From: Mytilus californianus | Lineage: Eukaryota > Mollusca > Bivalvia > Mytilida > Mytilidae | Assembly: GCF_021869535.1 (NCBI RefSeq) | Contig: NW_026262668.1 | Span: 13,376,348 to 13,440,347 of the forward strand | Direction of reading: 5' to 3' | DNA: 64,000 bases | Shown here: positions 13,301-23,503 of the stretch, one piece after another | How the letters are laid out: every line of letters begins with the position of its first letter | Position numbering within the stretch: position 1 is the first letter of the stretch | The notes under the pieces: model-generated | What the model saw: the letters and a program-made list of their open reading frames with translations, nothing else | Database searches by the model: none | Told to the model about the DNA's origin: nothing | Translations under genes and position numbers: made by a program

Positions 13301-16300
13301 TCTGGAGGGGGAGCAGGTGTCAGTAGAGAGGGGAAAGTAAGAAATACCTAAGGAGATCTGGAGGGGAGCAGGTGTCAGCAGAAGGCAAAAAGTAAGAAAT
13401 TACCCAAGAACTTTTTATACCCATGTTAAATAAAGAGAGAATTTGTGGTGAATGTTGTATCCATTTTCTCTTTTGTCTAACTATATGCACTCCTCCTAAG
13501 GGAGCTACCATTTGATTTTTATGTGGGGCTAGGATGAAAAATCTTTATCCTGCATTTTTTTTAGTTGTAATCTCTGTCCTGCCTTTTTATTTTTCCCTCT
13601 ATTCGGTCCTGCATTTTTTTATTAGTTTATCCAGACTTTATCAGCAGCAGAATAACTTGCTATGTGGTCAGGAGCTTGACAGTGATAAGTTTTAACATTT
13701 GAACACTGTTCAGATCTGTAAACCTACTTCCAGTTTGCTGATACTTTGAATTTTTCAATATGTTCAATGAAAACTAATTCTTTTGTGAACAGTGATTTTG
13801 GGGGTTTCCAAAACCATAACATGGACTTGGCCATTTGTGCTTATATTATTTGGAGACCACACCCCTCTTTCTTGAAGGACTGGCACATTTTTTTTTTTTT
13901 ATCAGCATGTAATCTCAAAAACAAATGTCAATTTATATATGTTCCTTATAAATTTACTTCTGTATTTTATATTGCCTTATCTTTGTAAACATCAGATGTG
14001 AACTGAGTACCCATATTCTATCTGGTTTTTATTAAAGAAATAAATTTTGTTTTGATACTTCATGCTGCATGTATATCGATAGAGATGGATTTGACAATAT
14101 AATATAACCTTCACCTTGATCATACAAGGAACTGTATTTGGTTGACTATTTTAAATCTCAAAACCCTTTTGTTTCAACTTCATTTTTTTTTTTTGGAGTA
14201 GAAGCTTTACCCTTTTATAATATACTTATCTAATTCACTATCTGCGTAAAGACAAATGTATAAATTTGAAGACTTTTTTAAGATCACAACCAATTTTATA
14301 ATAAAGCCACTTTAGACCAACTCAAATTAATTAGTAGATTTTCATCGGCCAGCTTGTTGAAAAAAATACGACTGTTAGGAGGATTTTATTTTTTAATTTT
14401 CATAATGTGATCTTCATATGCAATGGTAATATTCAGGTTATATCATGTATATATAAAAAATTCTGCATACTTTTTCAAATTCTAAAAATAAATATTTCTG
14501 ACACAAAGTCATTGTATAAATAAAAAAATCCACGGTTTCCTAATCACTGAAATTTGTAACAAACTGCGATTTGCGTTCTTTGACACCGCTTTAATATTAC
14601 TTGTATCTCGAATATTTCAGGCCCTTCCCGTAATCAATATCTCTTCCCAGAAGATAATGTAGTCATCTTAAAGCAACTGAATATATTGACTAAATAATTT
14701 TGGCTAATTACTCAAAGAAATACAAAAACTGAAATTTGCAACAGGATGTTTTGAATGAAATGAAATTATCAGGACAGTTGCCAGTATTGAAAGGAAATGA
14801 ACAAAATCTGGATATCGAACTTTTTTAAATACAAAAAATTAGGGTAGACCGAGATGAAAAGCTATCAATTAATTTTAATTGGCCTTATGACAAAACATTT
14901 ACTTTTATTACTCTTATATAAAGACACTGTCTGACATATTTTCTTATAATATCTTTCTGAAACCTGGTTATAATGTCTGAGGAAATGCATTTAACAAAAT
15001 GCAGTATGAATAACTGTTAGTTCCACTTACAAATCAGTGCTTTATTTACTGCTGAGTCCTCCAAAACAGTATCCAATTTACAACTATGATAATATATAGT
15101 CTTTCCATCTAAATGTAAAAATCATCTTGTGTTTCAAAAAATGATTGACAAAGTCAAAAATTAACTGAAGTAGTTTAAAGAATTACGTTTTTATATCCTG
15201 GTCTTTTTATACATCATGATGCTAGTCAAGGAATATATTTCTATTGCTATATCTCTTATTGTGTACTTACAGATTAAAGGAATTCTGGATGAAATATTAG
15301 ATAAGTTACCGGAGGAGTTTAATATGTTGGAAATAATGGCAAAAGTTCCTGTAGAAGAGAGAACTCCTTACATTGTAGTGGCTTTCCAAGAATGTGAAAG
15401 GATGAATGTACTCAGCAGTGAACTTAGGAGATCATTAAAGGAACTGAATCTTGGTTTGAAGGTGAACATTAGGCACCTATAGAATTAAACTTATTTTCAT
15501 TTATGTATCCAATGATTGAAAGTGCATGTGGGATAAATATCAATAAGGCAGCAACCCGAGTTAATCTCTTTACCAAATATATGAAAATCCATGTTAAATA
15601 GAATTAACAGATTATTATTTAACTTTATATTGGAGGAAAAAAACAAAAGCAAGATTGCAGATAAAAAAGAGGGTAGATTGTTGCAATTCTTTACTTAGGC
15701 AGTTTAGCCTCATCAGACAGGATTTTTTGCAACGGTTCTGAACAGATTATAAAAATGTTATTTTTAGTTCAGTTTTCATGTACTAAATGATTTGTGTTGG
15801 AAACAGTGTTAAATCTTATCAATTTTTTTTGTTTATCTTTATTTCCTTCATTTAAAGTAAAAACCTAACCAAATCAGCTGCAAATTATATTTTAGGGAGA
15901 ATTGACTATAACTGCTGCCATGGAAGAAATTGGTAATGCATTGTTTTTGGATTCTATCCCAGCCAGCTGGGCCAAGAGAGCCTATCCATCACTGTTTGGG
16001 CTGTCAGCCTGGTATGTTGATCTGTTGCTGAGAATTAAAGAATTGGAGAATTGGACTGCCGATTTCCAGTTACCTGCTGCTGTGTGGCTTGGAGGATTCT
16101 TTAACCCACAATCATTCCTAACAGCTATTATGCAGCAAATGGCAAGAAAGAATGAATGGCCATTAGATCGTATGGCTTTGCAGTGTGATGTTACTAAGAA
16201 GAATCGTGAAGATATGGCTGGCCCGCCTCGTGAAGGAGCATATGTACATGGATTATTTATGGAGGGAGCCAGATGGGACCTTCAGACAGGAATGATAGCT

Positions 16301-16513
16301 GAGGCACGCCTAAAAGAATTGGCATCACCAATGCCAGTCATATTTATTAAAGCTATTCCAGTAGATCGAATGGATGCCAGAAATGTATATGAATGTCCAG
16401 TATACAAGACAAAAAGTCGAGGACCAACTTACGTTTGGACATTCAACCTAAAATCAAAGGAGAAAGCAAGCAAATGGACCTTAGGAGGAGTGGCTCTGTT
16501 ACTTCAAGTTTAA
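1..16513 (+). CDS. DNAH9/11/17-like: Axonemal dynein heavy chain, outer-arm beta class (C-terminal part, 10 exons)
   Basis: Motor subunit of the ciliary outer dynein arm. The coding sequence joins 2-1396, 2990-3160, 5242-5364, 7192-7385, 8363-8639, 9945-10172, 11805-12116, 12877-13119, 15273-15461 and 15896-16513. All introns are GT-AG and the phases agree, giving about 1249 residues of a protein usually near 4,500. In order: end of the microtubule-binding stalk tip ([16 protein letters not shown]), returning stalk coiled coil (residues about 48-135), AAA5 (about 137-400, with [14 protein letters not shown] at 220-233), AAA6 (about 650-900, with [11 protein letters not shown]), and the C-terminal domain ([25 protein letters not shown], ending GVALLLQV). 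The nucleotide-binding modules AAA1-AAA4 lie upstream of the window. No frameshift or premature stop is seen, so the gene looks intact. Family assignment is firm; which of DNAH9, 11 or 17 is not resolved. Confidence 0.95.
1397..2989 (+). other. Dynein intron 1: no gene seen
   Basis: AT-rich intron without recognisable coding sequence. The only item noted is a 12-base perfect palindrome, TGACGTACGTCA, near 2780. Confidence 0.7.
2990..3160 (+). CDS. DNAH9/11/17-like: Dynein exon 2 (57 codons)
   Basis: Acceptor TTTTAACAG|G and donor CCAG|GTAATT, phase 0 at both ends. It encodes [13 protein letters not shown] through FTAQMNFQ, the linker after AAA5 that carries the conserved ARGLFEKDK element. 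Confidence 0.93.
3841..4715. mobile_element. Pogo/Tigger-like non-autonomous DNA transposon in dynein intron 2
   Basis: The left end CAGTCGAACCTCGTTGTGTC is matched, inverted, by the right end whose complement reads CAGTCAAACTCGGTTGTGTC. This CAGT-AACCTCG-TCGAA pattern is known for pogo/Tigger ends. The element is 875 bp. The right end is followed by TA; the left flank is AA, so a clean TA duplication is not preserved. The right half holds further degenerate copies of the end (near 4580-4615). No transposase is visible. Confidence 0.65.
5242..5364 (+). CDS. DNAH9/11/17-like: Dynein exon 3 (41 codons)
   Basis: Acceptor GTTGATAG|A, donor AAG|GTGAGT, phase 0 at both ends. It encodes [19 protein letters not shown] through SNNSWGGIK. 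The acceptor has a poor pyrimidine tract, but the protein match on both sides fixes it. Confidence 0.92.
5690..6740 (-). mobile_element. Hairpin-ended tandem-core element (dynein intron 3)
   Basis: ATACGCCCGTC at 5697-5707 is perfectly complementary to GACGGGCGTAT at 6697-6707, and the left copy also sits in its own hairpin with TGACGGGACGTAT. A GTCTGTCC-type microsatellite lies at 5755-5820. The core is about six tandem copies of a 160-163 bp unit, beginning near 5829, 5991, 6151, 6314, 6474 and 6634. The layout resembles bivalve pearl/Helentron-like non-autonomous elements. Short open frames inside are repeat artefacts. Confidence 0.7.
7192..7385 (+). CDS. DNAH9/11/17-like: Dynein exon 4
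   Basis: Acceptor TTTGTATAG|G, donor TTAC|GTATGT. It encodes [20 protein letters not shown] through RPDRMTYAV and ends with two bases of a Thr codon that exon 5 completes. Confidence 0.93.
8363..8639 (+). CDS. DNAH9/11/17-like: Dynein exon 5 (start of AAA6)
   Basis: Acceptor TATTTACAG|A, donor GAG|GTAAGT. One base completes the split codon, then [10 protein letters not shown], the AAA6 signature [20 protein letters not shown] and [16 protein letters not shown], ending in GHWVVLE. Confidence 0.94.
9945..10172 (+). CDS. DNAH9/11/17-like: Dynein exon 6 (76 codons, AAA6)
   Basis: Acceptor ATTCCAG|A, donor CAG|GTATAA, phase 0. It encodes [22 protein letters not shown] and [19 protein letters not shown]. 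It is too short to show as a long stand-alone ORF but continues exon 5 exactly. Confidence 0.93.
10391..10490. repeat. About 53-bp tandem duplication in dynein intron 6
   Basis: The stretch with GTTAATACAATGCTGT, then CTGTAAAAGATTTCATAACTG and CCATATAA is present twice in a row with about two changes, which suggests a recent duplication. Confidence 0.8.
10617..10918 (-). mobile_element. Short hairpin-ended element, single core
   Basis: ATGCCCC (10621-10627) pairs with GGGGCAT (10643-10650) to form a terminal hairpin. The far end has GTGGGGCAT followed by a GTGTACTATGGACAC-type sequence. A GTCCGTCC-like microsatellite follows the hairpin. It has the same architecture as the elements at 40.2 and 61.7 kb, in opposite orientation, with one core copy instead of tandem copies. 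Confidence 0.6.
11805..12116 (+). CDS. DNAH9/11/17-like: Dynein exon 7 (104 codons)
   Basis: Acceptor TTTACAG|G, donor ATG|GTACGT, phase 0. It encodes [13 protein letters not shown], the strongly conserved [20 protein letters not shown] and [18 protein letters not shown], bridging AAA6 and the C-terminal domain. Confidence 0.95.
12434..12855. repeat. Two-unit relative of the 10.6 kb element, beside dynein exon 8
   Basis: Two diverged copies of about 190 bp (12460-12640 and 12651-12850) share the AGGTAGTTTACCATGAA and CTTGAAACTT motifs with the element at 10617-10918. The right end stops about 20 bases before the exon 8 acceptor. Confidence 0.55.
12877..13119 (+). CDS. DNAH9/11/17-like: Dynein exon 8 (81 codons)
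   Basis: Acceptor TTTTTAAG|C, donor AAG|GTAAGA, phase 0. It encodes [29 protein letters not shown] and a Gly-Ala-rich end ([14 protein letters not shown]). That end is the first copy of a minisatellite running into the next intron. The acceptor lies only about 20 bases downstream of a dispersed repeat copy. Confidence 0.93.
13081..13405 (+). repeat. Minisatellite spanning the exon 8/intron 8 junction
   Basis: About six tandem units of 46-60 bp begin at 13081, 13136, 13188, 13248, 13304 and 13360. Each has GGAGCAGGTGTCAG(T/C)AG, a purine stretch and GTAAG(A/G)A. The first unit is the 3' end of dynein exon 8 and its real donor (GTAAGA at 13120). The other units are intronic copies, each keeping a GTAAG core and most ending in GATCT. 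Confidence 0.9.
13406..15272 (+). other. Rest of dynein intron 8: no gene seen
   Basis: AT-rich intron with no recognisable coding sequence or clear transposon ends. Confidence 0.6.
15273..15461 (+). CDS. DNAH9/11/17-like: Dynein exon 9 (63 codons)
   Basis: Acceptor CTTACAG|A, donor AAG|GTGAAC, phase 0. It encodes [37 protein letters not shown] and LKELNLGLK, part of the C-terminal domain. Confidence 0.94.
15896..16513 (+). CDS. DNAH9/11/17-like: Dynein terminal exon (205 codons plus stop)
   Basis: Acceptor ATTTTAG|G. It encodes [17 protein letters not shown], then [47 protein letters not shown] and [12 protein letters not shown], ending VALLLQV with TAA at 16511-16513. The ending is the typical conserved dynein C-terminus, so the gene is complete at its 3' end. 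Confidence 0.96.
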   Translation, partial: GELTITAAMEEIGNALFLDSIPASWAKRAYPSLFGLSAWYVDLLLRIKELENWTADFQLPAAVWLGGFFNPQSFLTAIMQQMARKNEWPLDRMALQCDVTKKNREDMAGPPREGAYVHGLFMEGARWDLQTGMIAEARLKELASPMPVIFIKAIPVDRMDARNVYECPVYKTKSRGPTYVWTFNLKSKEKASKWTLGGVALLLQV

Positions 16514-16910
16514 ACACTAAGTAAGAGTTTGGCACTTGACTAGAGTTACACTACCACTCTATAGAGTCAATTTTAGGATCATTTTAATGGAAACAAATTT
16601 ATTTTTGCTTTGTTTGCACATGTAATTTTTTTGTAATTGCTTGATATACAAATGGTGCAATCAACCATATAGAATGGTGCTATCTGACAGTATTTATTAT
16701 TTGTTGTATTTAATTTTCCCATTATTTATTGAAAATGTTTCCAAAATTACCAAATAATTACAAGTATTAATAGCATATCTATATATTTATTTAAAGTTCT
16801 GTGTTTACAGTTGTTGGAATATTTTCCTAATGTGTTCATTTAATTTTGTTTACACATTAATATTTTTTTCTATTAAATATGTTAATGAATAAATATACAC
16901 ATGTTTGATA
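16514..16910 (+). terminator. Dynein 3' UTR and polyadenylation signal
   Basis: AT-rich sequence after the stop holds AATAAA at 16888-16893, with ATTAAA just upstream. Cleavage about 15-25 bases later would give a 3' UTR near 400 nt. The cleavage site is inferred. Confidence 0.6.
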
Positions 16911-17475
16911 TGTATTCTCATCTGGCCAATTGAACTATTGTTGTGGAGTTTGTTCTCCCCATTACAATTGAAGAACATGGAAATGCATACAAATAGCAAA
17001 CAGGTTTAAAAGTTGTCCTTTTGATCTTTCTGTTAGAATAATCATACTTATATGCAAAGGTAAAGTGTTGTGTTTTTAGGGGCAAGTATTGATTTGCCTA
17101 TTTTCCCCCAGGCTGCAGGGGACATAGAAACTCCATCTATCCAGTCTTGTAATTGCTCTCACATGTACGATTCATGCCAGATTTTTATCAAACTTATATC
17201 AGCAATGTCTCAAACAAAATCATAATTCATGAAAATCATTCACAAGGCTAAGAACCAAAACACACAGAGTTTGAATATTGGTTGTGAGTCATCTACCGTT
17301 CTAGAGTTATGCCCATTTTTAACTTGGAAAATTGCAAAGCTTGAGCTGGGGCATTCATGTCCTCAGACACATTATTCTTTTAACTATTCAACTTATATCA
17401 AAGGTTTATATCAGTAATGCCTCAGACAAGTTCGATAATCAGTGTAGATCTTTTTTTTTTTTAAAGAGTTGCACC
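16911..17475. repeat. Degenerate dispersed repeat downstream of dynein
   Basis: The segment 17160-17475 has two similar stretches around TTATATCA(A/G) followed by CAGACA, plus GAGCTGGGGCATTCATGTCC, a pattern like the ends of dispersed repeats. It is interrupted at 17475 by the next element and continues at 19059 (TTGCTAAAATTGCATTG). No gene seen. Confidence 0.4.
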
Positions 17476-19058
17476 CAGTGGCGGATCCAGAGGGGGGCGT
17501 AGAGGGCGTACGCCCCCCTTTTGCTTGAACTTTTTTTTTTTTTTTTTTTGTAAAATGATTAATCAGACTAGACTTCGTGAACTTTGCCATTACCCGGCCG
17601 TGTATTCAATTTTTATGCGACTATTCTTTACTTATAAAGATATTTTTCGCTCGTATTTACTGTAATATATTATTGATTATGTCAAAGTCATGTGATTCGC
17701 TACGGTGGAGTTGATCAGTACGTCGAAAAAAACGTTACTCAGTCATTTTGAAATTCAAATTACAGTAACACATTGCTTACGGCGGAGGATGACAAGCATG
17801 ACTCTTTCAAAGCGACACAGGATTGAACAAGAACCACGTATTGACTTCTATTTCACAATTCCACTCAACAGAAAGTAACACTCTATTACACTCTCATGAA
17901 AAAAAAAATTCCACAGCAATATTATTTACCTTCGAAAATATGTTGAACCCCAGACGCCCCAGCCAATTAATAACATTGTTGAATAGTGATCCCCAGTCAG
18001 TAAGCTCTAGATAGATTTAAAGTCTAAGGTACGGACCATTTGATTTTATAGGGCAGTCTGAGATATTTTAGTGAAACATTTTTGACCCTGATTTTTGCCT
18101 TAAACAAAAATTCTGGCCGTATCTGTATTGAAAACAATTCTCGTGTCCCCTTTTTTGCTATCAGAAAAAAAAATCCAACAGAATTATTCAGCATTAAATG
18201 AACATGGTGATTAAAAAAACGGGCGTAAATTTTTTTGGGGGTTTGCATGTAAATCCCATATCTGACCGAAATGTCTGTTTCGCCGAACTGATATACTGAA
18301 TACTTTTTTCAAGGCCCAACTGCAACCTGCCTGCTGGGTGTGGCCTTTATGTCTCCATTTGTCGACCGTCATTCACAACTTCGTTGTCATTTGATTTTCA
18401 GACTCATTCGTAGCCTTTGGTTGATTTGGGACCACTCACTTCCCTTGTTGGGTGAAACATTTCAACCAAACATTTGGATAAAAAATGCTTGTTTGTCTTT
18501 GTTCGTGTCGGTCGTATTATAAACTTCATTGAATAGCCGTATATCATCATACATGTTTACAAAAAGAAATCTGGGAGGTTATGCTAACTAACCATACAAC
18601 AAACGAGAATTTTCCATGTCCATTTTTTACTGACAAATCCCACATCAAATATATTAGTACATAGCTTTGGATCCATTCAATCATTTTATAATAGATAATT
18701 AGAGGCTAGCTGAAGGACGCCTCCGGGTGCGGGAGTTTCTCGCTGCATTGAAGACCTATTGGTGGCCTTCGGCTGTTGTCTGCTCTATGGTCGGGTTGTT
18801 GTCTCTTTGACACACTCCCCATTTTCATTCTCAATTTTAATTAATGGGGAGAATGCGGCATCAAAAGTGTCCAACCCTAGCTTACACTTTAACTATAAAA
18901 TAAACATGCCCCACGTCAGGAACCGTTAAAAATGTGCATTTTACAGTTATTTTATGTTTTTTAGCCCCAAAAAGGACTAAAAAAAATTTTCGCCTCGCTC
19001 CGCTCGGCTAACTTTAAATACTACGCCCCCCCTTTACAAAATCCTGGATCCACCCCTG
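17476..19058. mobile_element. 1.6 kb inverted-repeat DNA transposon (hAT-like ends)
   Basis: It starts CAGTGGCGGATCCAG and ends CTGGATCCACCCCTG, which are inverted with two mismatches, followed inward by G-rich (GGGGGGCGTA) and matching C-rich (TACGCCCCCC) tracts. The exact 5-bp sequence GCACC flanks both ends (17471-17475 and 19059-19063). The ends look hAT-like, but hAT usually makes 8-bp duplications, so the superfamily is open. No intact transposase is seen. It carries nested repeats, including a SINE-like tail. Confidence 0.65.
18700..18840 (+). repeat. SINE-like repeat tail nested in the 17.5-19.1 kb transposon
   Basis: It runs from GGACGCCTCCGGGTGCGG through GGTCGGGTTGTTGTCTCTTT and GACACACTCCCCATTTTCATTC. 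The same tail recurs near 40078 (plus) and, reversed, near 35712 and 59065, which marks it as a dispersed family. Upstream flank is of unknown nature. Confidence 0.6.
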
Positions 19059-19129
19059 GCACCCCTTGCTAAAATTGCATTGTAAGGGCTTTCACCCTTT
19101 ATAATTTCTTTAAGATATAAAGATATAAC

Positions 19130-19560
19130 AAGACAGCTCATGAAATGCTTTAAGAAAAGAAACTAGAGGCTCTAATGAGTCTGTGTCACGCACCTCGATC
19201 TATGTATATCTTCAACAACAACTTCCCGACAGTGTTTTTAAACTACAATATAATTCATGACTAAAATCTTTTTTGTTGATCTAGTATTGCTAATCATTTT
19301 TCTGTTTACAGTTTTTCTCTACTATCATTTTTGCCCAAAATTCACAAAAAATGGATACAAATCATCATTTTAAGGGCAATAACTCCTCCTGACAATTTCG
19401 TCTTTGTTGACCAATTTGTAGATCTTGTCTTGTAGCTGAATTTTGCTTTTTTTACAATTTCTCTGTAGTTTTTGCCCTAAACATAAAAAGGCTAAGAATT
19501 GTCATTTTGTTGAAGGAAAGTGTGTCAAGTGATTTCACACACACTTTTTCCCCCTTTTTT
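19130..19560. repeat. Dispersed repeat with a 'GGGCAATAACTCC' core
   Basis: It contains ATTTTAAGGGCAATAACTCC followed by GACCAATTTGTAGATCTTG, the same core type as at 55.3-55.5 and 57.0 kb. It is probably a decayed copy of the AGCTCACC-ended family. Confidence 0.5.
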
Positions 19561-19989
19561 TTATTGGTGGTATTGGCAATTATGGGCTGTATCCCACATC
19601 TTTTATAAGAAAATGTTCAGGACATTTTTCAACATACAGTCCGTATTCCTATAAGAATAACTGCTCTCCTCTTGGTATCAGATTTTCCCTTATCCATATG
19701 ATGCAAACATCATACAGATGCACCTCGTAAAGAATGAAAAGAAGATAGCATTACATATTCACTTCTTTTCCCCTATATTTACTATGTTCTCTTATTGAAT
19801 AAATTCATTGTTATGAGACTGTGTTGATCTCATCTATCCCATTGGACGTGACTTAAAGGATACCACAGGTATAATTTAGTCTGCTTCACATCTTTACTTA
19901 CATATAGAAATTGGCAATGAGGGTTGGCTGAGAACTAAACTTTGACAAAAGAAATGATTTCAATTTTCTCATTGAGTACTTTCCCTTTC

Positions 19990-20330
19990 TGTGTAGCAAC
20001 ATTCTAGGGTTTGTGTTTCCTGTCATGATTTCCTTCAGAATTGCTGATTATACCAAGAGCATTTAAACAAAAAGTTCCTAACGGTAAAGTTGGAATCATC
20101 CATTTGAAAGTTGTATTTTGAGTATTTGAAATTTAATTATAGATCTATTGATTTGAGTGACTGTTACAGAAGTGTGTCAGAGATGACGAAGGATATGTTT
20201 TTTCCTCCAGTAGCCAAAATACAGTTCTCCTTCCGCAATTGTGACATCAAGGAATGTGATATAGAAGCCCATGATGAGCTTTTGTCATCACTTGGTGTCT
20301 GTCATTTACAAGATTGCACATGCTGAAATG
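19990..20330 (+). pseudogene. Possible decayed retroelement ORF C-terminus
   Basis: Broken frames resemble the C-terminal tail of reverse-transcriptase polyproteins common in mussels: one frame around 20000-20040 reads a short GLCFLS/CHDFLQ-like stretch, followed by frameshifts and stops. It is far more degraded than the copy at 31444-31713. Identification is tentative. Confidence 0.3.
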
Positions 20331-20399
20331 TTTGCCTGTTTACTGACCATGATTGATTTAATGTTGAAAGTCTAAAAGATTTTTACTACTAGAATCATA

Positions 20400-21080
20400 T
20401 AAATTTAACATTATCAAGGATCCATCACAATAAGGTCAAGGTCAGATTAACTCTGCCAGACACTTGTACACCTTACAATCATTCCTTACATCAAAGTAAA
20501 GTTAACGTATTGCTTATAGTGTGTAAGAAACATAATTAACCAGGAAAACTAAACATTGACCAATGAACAATGAAAATAAGGTGATTAACAGATGAACCTT
20601 GCCAGACAGTCATGTACACTTTACAATAATTCCATACTAGTATACTAAATAAAGTTGACCAATTGCTTATTGTATTTGAAAATCAGACCAAAACACAAAG
20701 TCTTAACATTGACCAATGAACCATGTACATGAGGTCAAGGTCAAATAAACCTGTCCGACTGACATGTACATCCTACAATCATTCCATACACCACATCTTT
20801 TTCCCTTTTCCCTATATACATGTTATTAACGTATTTAAAAACGAGAATATTACATTGTGTCTATAGATTCCTATTTCCGTTTAATGTGAACCGAAAAATC
20901 TGGGTTGAAACCCTTTATATGTGGCATATATTTTTAAAAATTCACAAAACAATGAACATGTATACTAAGTTTCAAGTTGATATGACAACAACTTCATGGT
21001 AAACTACCTCAAAACAAAACTAACACGAAACAGGACGGACAGACATACAGACAAGAACACCTACGACCCATAACTAAGGC
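20400..21080. repeat. About 150-bp tandem repeat with GACGGACA-type microsatellite end
   Basis: Three diverged units share (A)GGTCAAGGTCA, AACC(T)TGCCAGAC, TGTACA and TACAATCATTCC, near 20432, 20575 and 20730. The block ends with ACAGGACGGACAGACATACAGAC. It has the same build as the other tandem-core elements; its terminal hairpins are not clear. Confidence 0.6.
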
Positions 21081-21119
21081 AGGCAATTCATGATTTAAAT
21101 CATTTTATGAATGCCCCTC

Positions 21120-22718
21120 CGTAACACTGACGACCTTGTAAGGTACTCTGAAGCTGGTCAGCACAACACTTTCCTTTTTTCAGAACCTTGATGAATGACA
21201 TACTATAACATTTTGGTAAGACATGCAGATATATGAACTGAATGCTTTCTTATTACTCTTTTCAAACGATATATAAATGATTTAAAACACTGCAAGGATT
21301 ACTACATTCAATGAAGCTTTAATATCATCAGGCCAAGAAGATACCAAACACTCCTGCGAATGTATAAGTGGATGCATCATATTAAATTATATTTTAATCA
21401 TTGAGATAACAATTGGTGCAAGTAAATATTACAAAAATACCATAAAATAATTCATCTGGCATCACAAACAAAATATTTTTGGCAAAAATAATAATGTGGG
21501 AATAGGCCCTACATAAAGGTAAGTCCCTGATTTTCTAAAACAGACAGTTCATCTATATCCTTATATTTCTGTCTTGCCTGAGACGAATGTTGCAGTAACT
21601 AACTTTCGTTTTTAACAACTTATGTTAATTTTTCTGCAGAATAAGTACCTTGACTGACTTAAAACAGTGGTTTTTTTTATTGGTTGTGATTACTCTTAGT
21701 AGGTCTATCTAGACTATCAATGAAGAGCCATTAGTTGTCGAAAAGCGTATCTGGTGCAATACTAGTAGTATTGTTACCGTTAATGTTAATACTATTAAGG
21801 AGGGCCAGGATGGGGTTTACAGAATAGAGAATAATGGTAAAAAATAATGAATATAGAAACAAATAGGAAAAGAAATAAAGAAGAGAATAATATTGGAAAT
21901 GAAAGAATTTGGTACCTTGTATAATACTGATTACGGAAATGAACAATATACAGAATAAAGAAATCATCTAATTACAGAAAAATGTAATAGCTAGTTAAAT
22001 CATTTTCATGAGAATTTTACAGAATAAGCGTGTTTTTTTTTCAGACCCTCTATCAAGTTTTAGATCTGACGATTATCAAGTCTGAGAGACTTCGTGACGT
22101 ACAATCATGCAACTTGAGGACCGTTTTCGGATATATCTTCCTCGCAGTATATCCATGCGCATGCAAAGGTTTGGCAATCCATACAAAAGAACTTTAGATC
22201 GTTTACCATGATTTGATTTAGAATTTTGTAAGCAAAAATGTGGAAGGCCAAGAACTTTTTTTCTTCAGTCAAACAAGCATGCATCTTTCAATACAACCGT
22301 CCTATTCCAAAGGTATTATGGTATATCTCTATCCGCCGTACAAAACACAAGATAATACTTTGATCTATGAAATGTTTGTGGACTTTTTGATTTGATGGAA
22401 GAAAGCTCCCATTTGAATGTGAATGTTTCTATTTTCTTTCCAGAGGTAACGGGCTTTAACCATCAAATTAAAAGTAAATTGTATGTGCTGCAGTTTACTT
22501 CTGCTAATTTCCTCTTTCAATATTTCATTTCATTCATATCTATTAAGTATACACGTACTCTTAAATTACTATAGCATATATATAATATGAATTACTCTGC
22601 TGTAGACATTAGTATTACCCTGAGATTCAATCTAAAGTTATTAATGGGGTGAAATAATGCTGCAGAAAAATAAAATGGCATTCAACATCATATCATTTCA
22701 GATTTTGTTCTGTTAATC
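21120..22718. other. Intergenic stretch: no gene seen
   Basis: AT-rich DNA without a supportable gene or repeat boundary. The end nearest 22718 would hold the 3' UTR of the minus-strand HEPN gene; no confident polyadenylation signal was picked. Confidence 0.5.
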
Positions 22719-23503
22719 TTATAATATTCTTTTGTTTTTCAAGTAACGTACAGCAACCCAAAATGCTACTAAAGCAGTAAGAATTACTGCAATCGTATAT
22801 GGAATGTCATAAGTATTCATTGCTTCAGATCTGTGGAAGTCAGATTTTGGCAACTGAAAGACTAACATTTGTATTTCTTCAATTTTCCTTTTACCCCAGT
22901 AAACAAAACACATTAGAGCGGCAAGAAGTAACCAAAGTAAACATTGTTCGATTCCTTCATGTCTCTTAACTTGACAGTTGACTAGTTGATGTGATGGTTC
23001 AGTTAGTGATATATGAATATGTGCCTGTTTTATGTCATAAAGCATATCACAACTACTTCTGAATTCTGGTACAACTTCAAAGCAGTGGTGAATCTGGTGA
23101 TACATAGTGTCAAATTCTTTTCTGTTAATTTCGAAACATTTCATTCCTGAAAATTTCTTGTAATATTCGAGAACCTGATATGTTCCATTATAAAGTTGTA
23201 TATTTCGGTTTTTTAAATCGAGTGCTTTGGAATGGCATAACAAGTGTGCTAAAAGAGAGAAATCCCACGAGTTAACATCTCCGTCTCCTTTTCTTATTTG
23301 TTCCTGACAAATTCTACCTCTTTTTGAAGGTCGTCGTTCCAATTCTAGTAATTTTTTTCTACTAACTGTATTGTCAAGCCACGGGTTATTAGGATATTGT
23401 CTGTTCCATTCAGTTCTGAAAGCTCTGCGAAGAACCAACGTAAATATCTTCTTGATAATAATTGACAGTTTTGCCAAGTTTTCTTCTTTCCATCTGACAA
23501 ACT
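22719..23503 (-). CDS. HEPN gene terminal exon: HEPN-like domain and two TM helices
   Basis: Acceptor TTCTTTTGCAG|AG. It encodes FVRWKEENLAKLSIII, VLRRAFRTEWNRQYPNNPW, IRKGDGDVNSWDFSLLAHLL and an EINRKEFDTMYHQI helix, then two hydrophobic segments and the end KNKRIL with TAA at 22719. Where related domains would carry R-N-x-H residues this copy reads LEYYKKFSGMKCFEI, so it looks catalytically degenerate. Confidence 0.8.
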
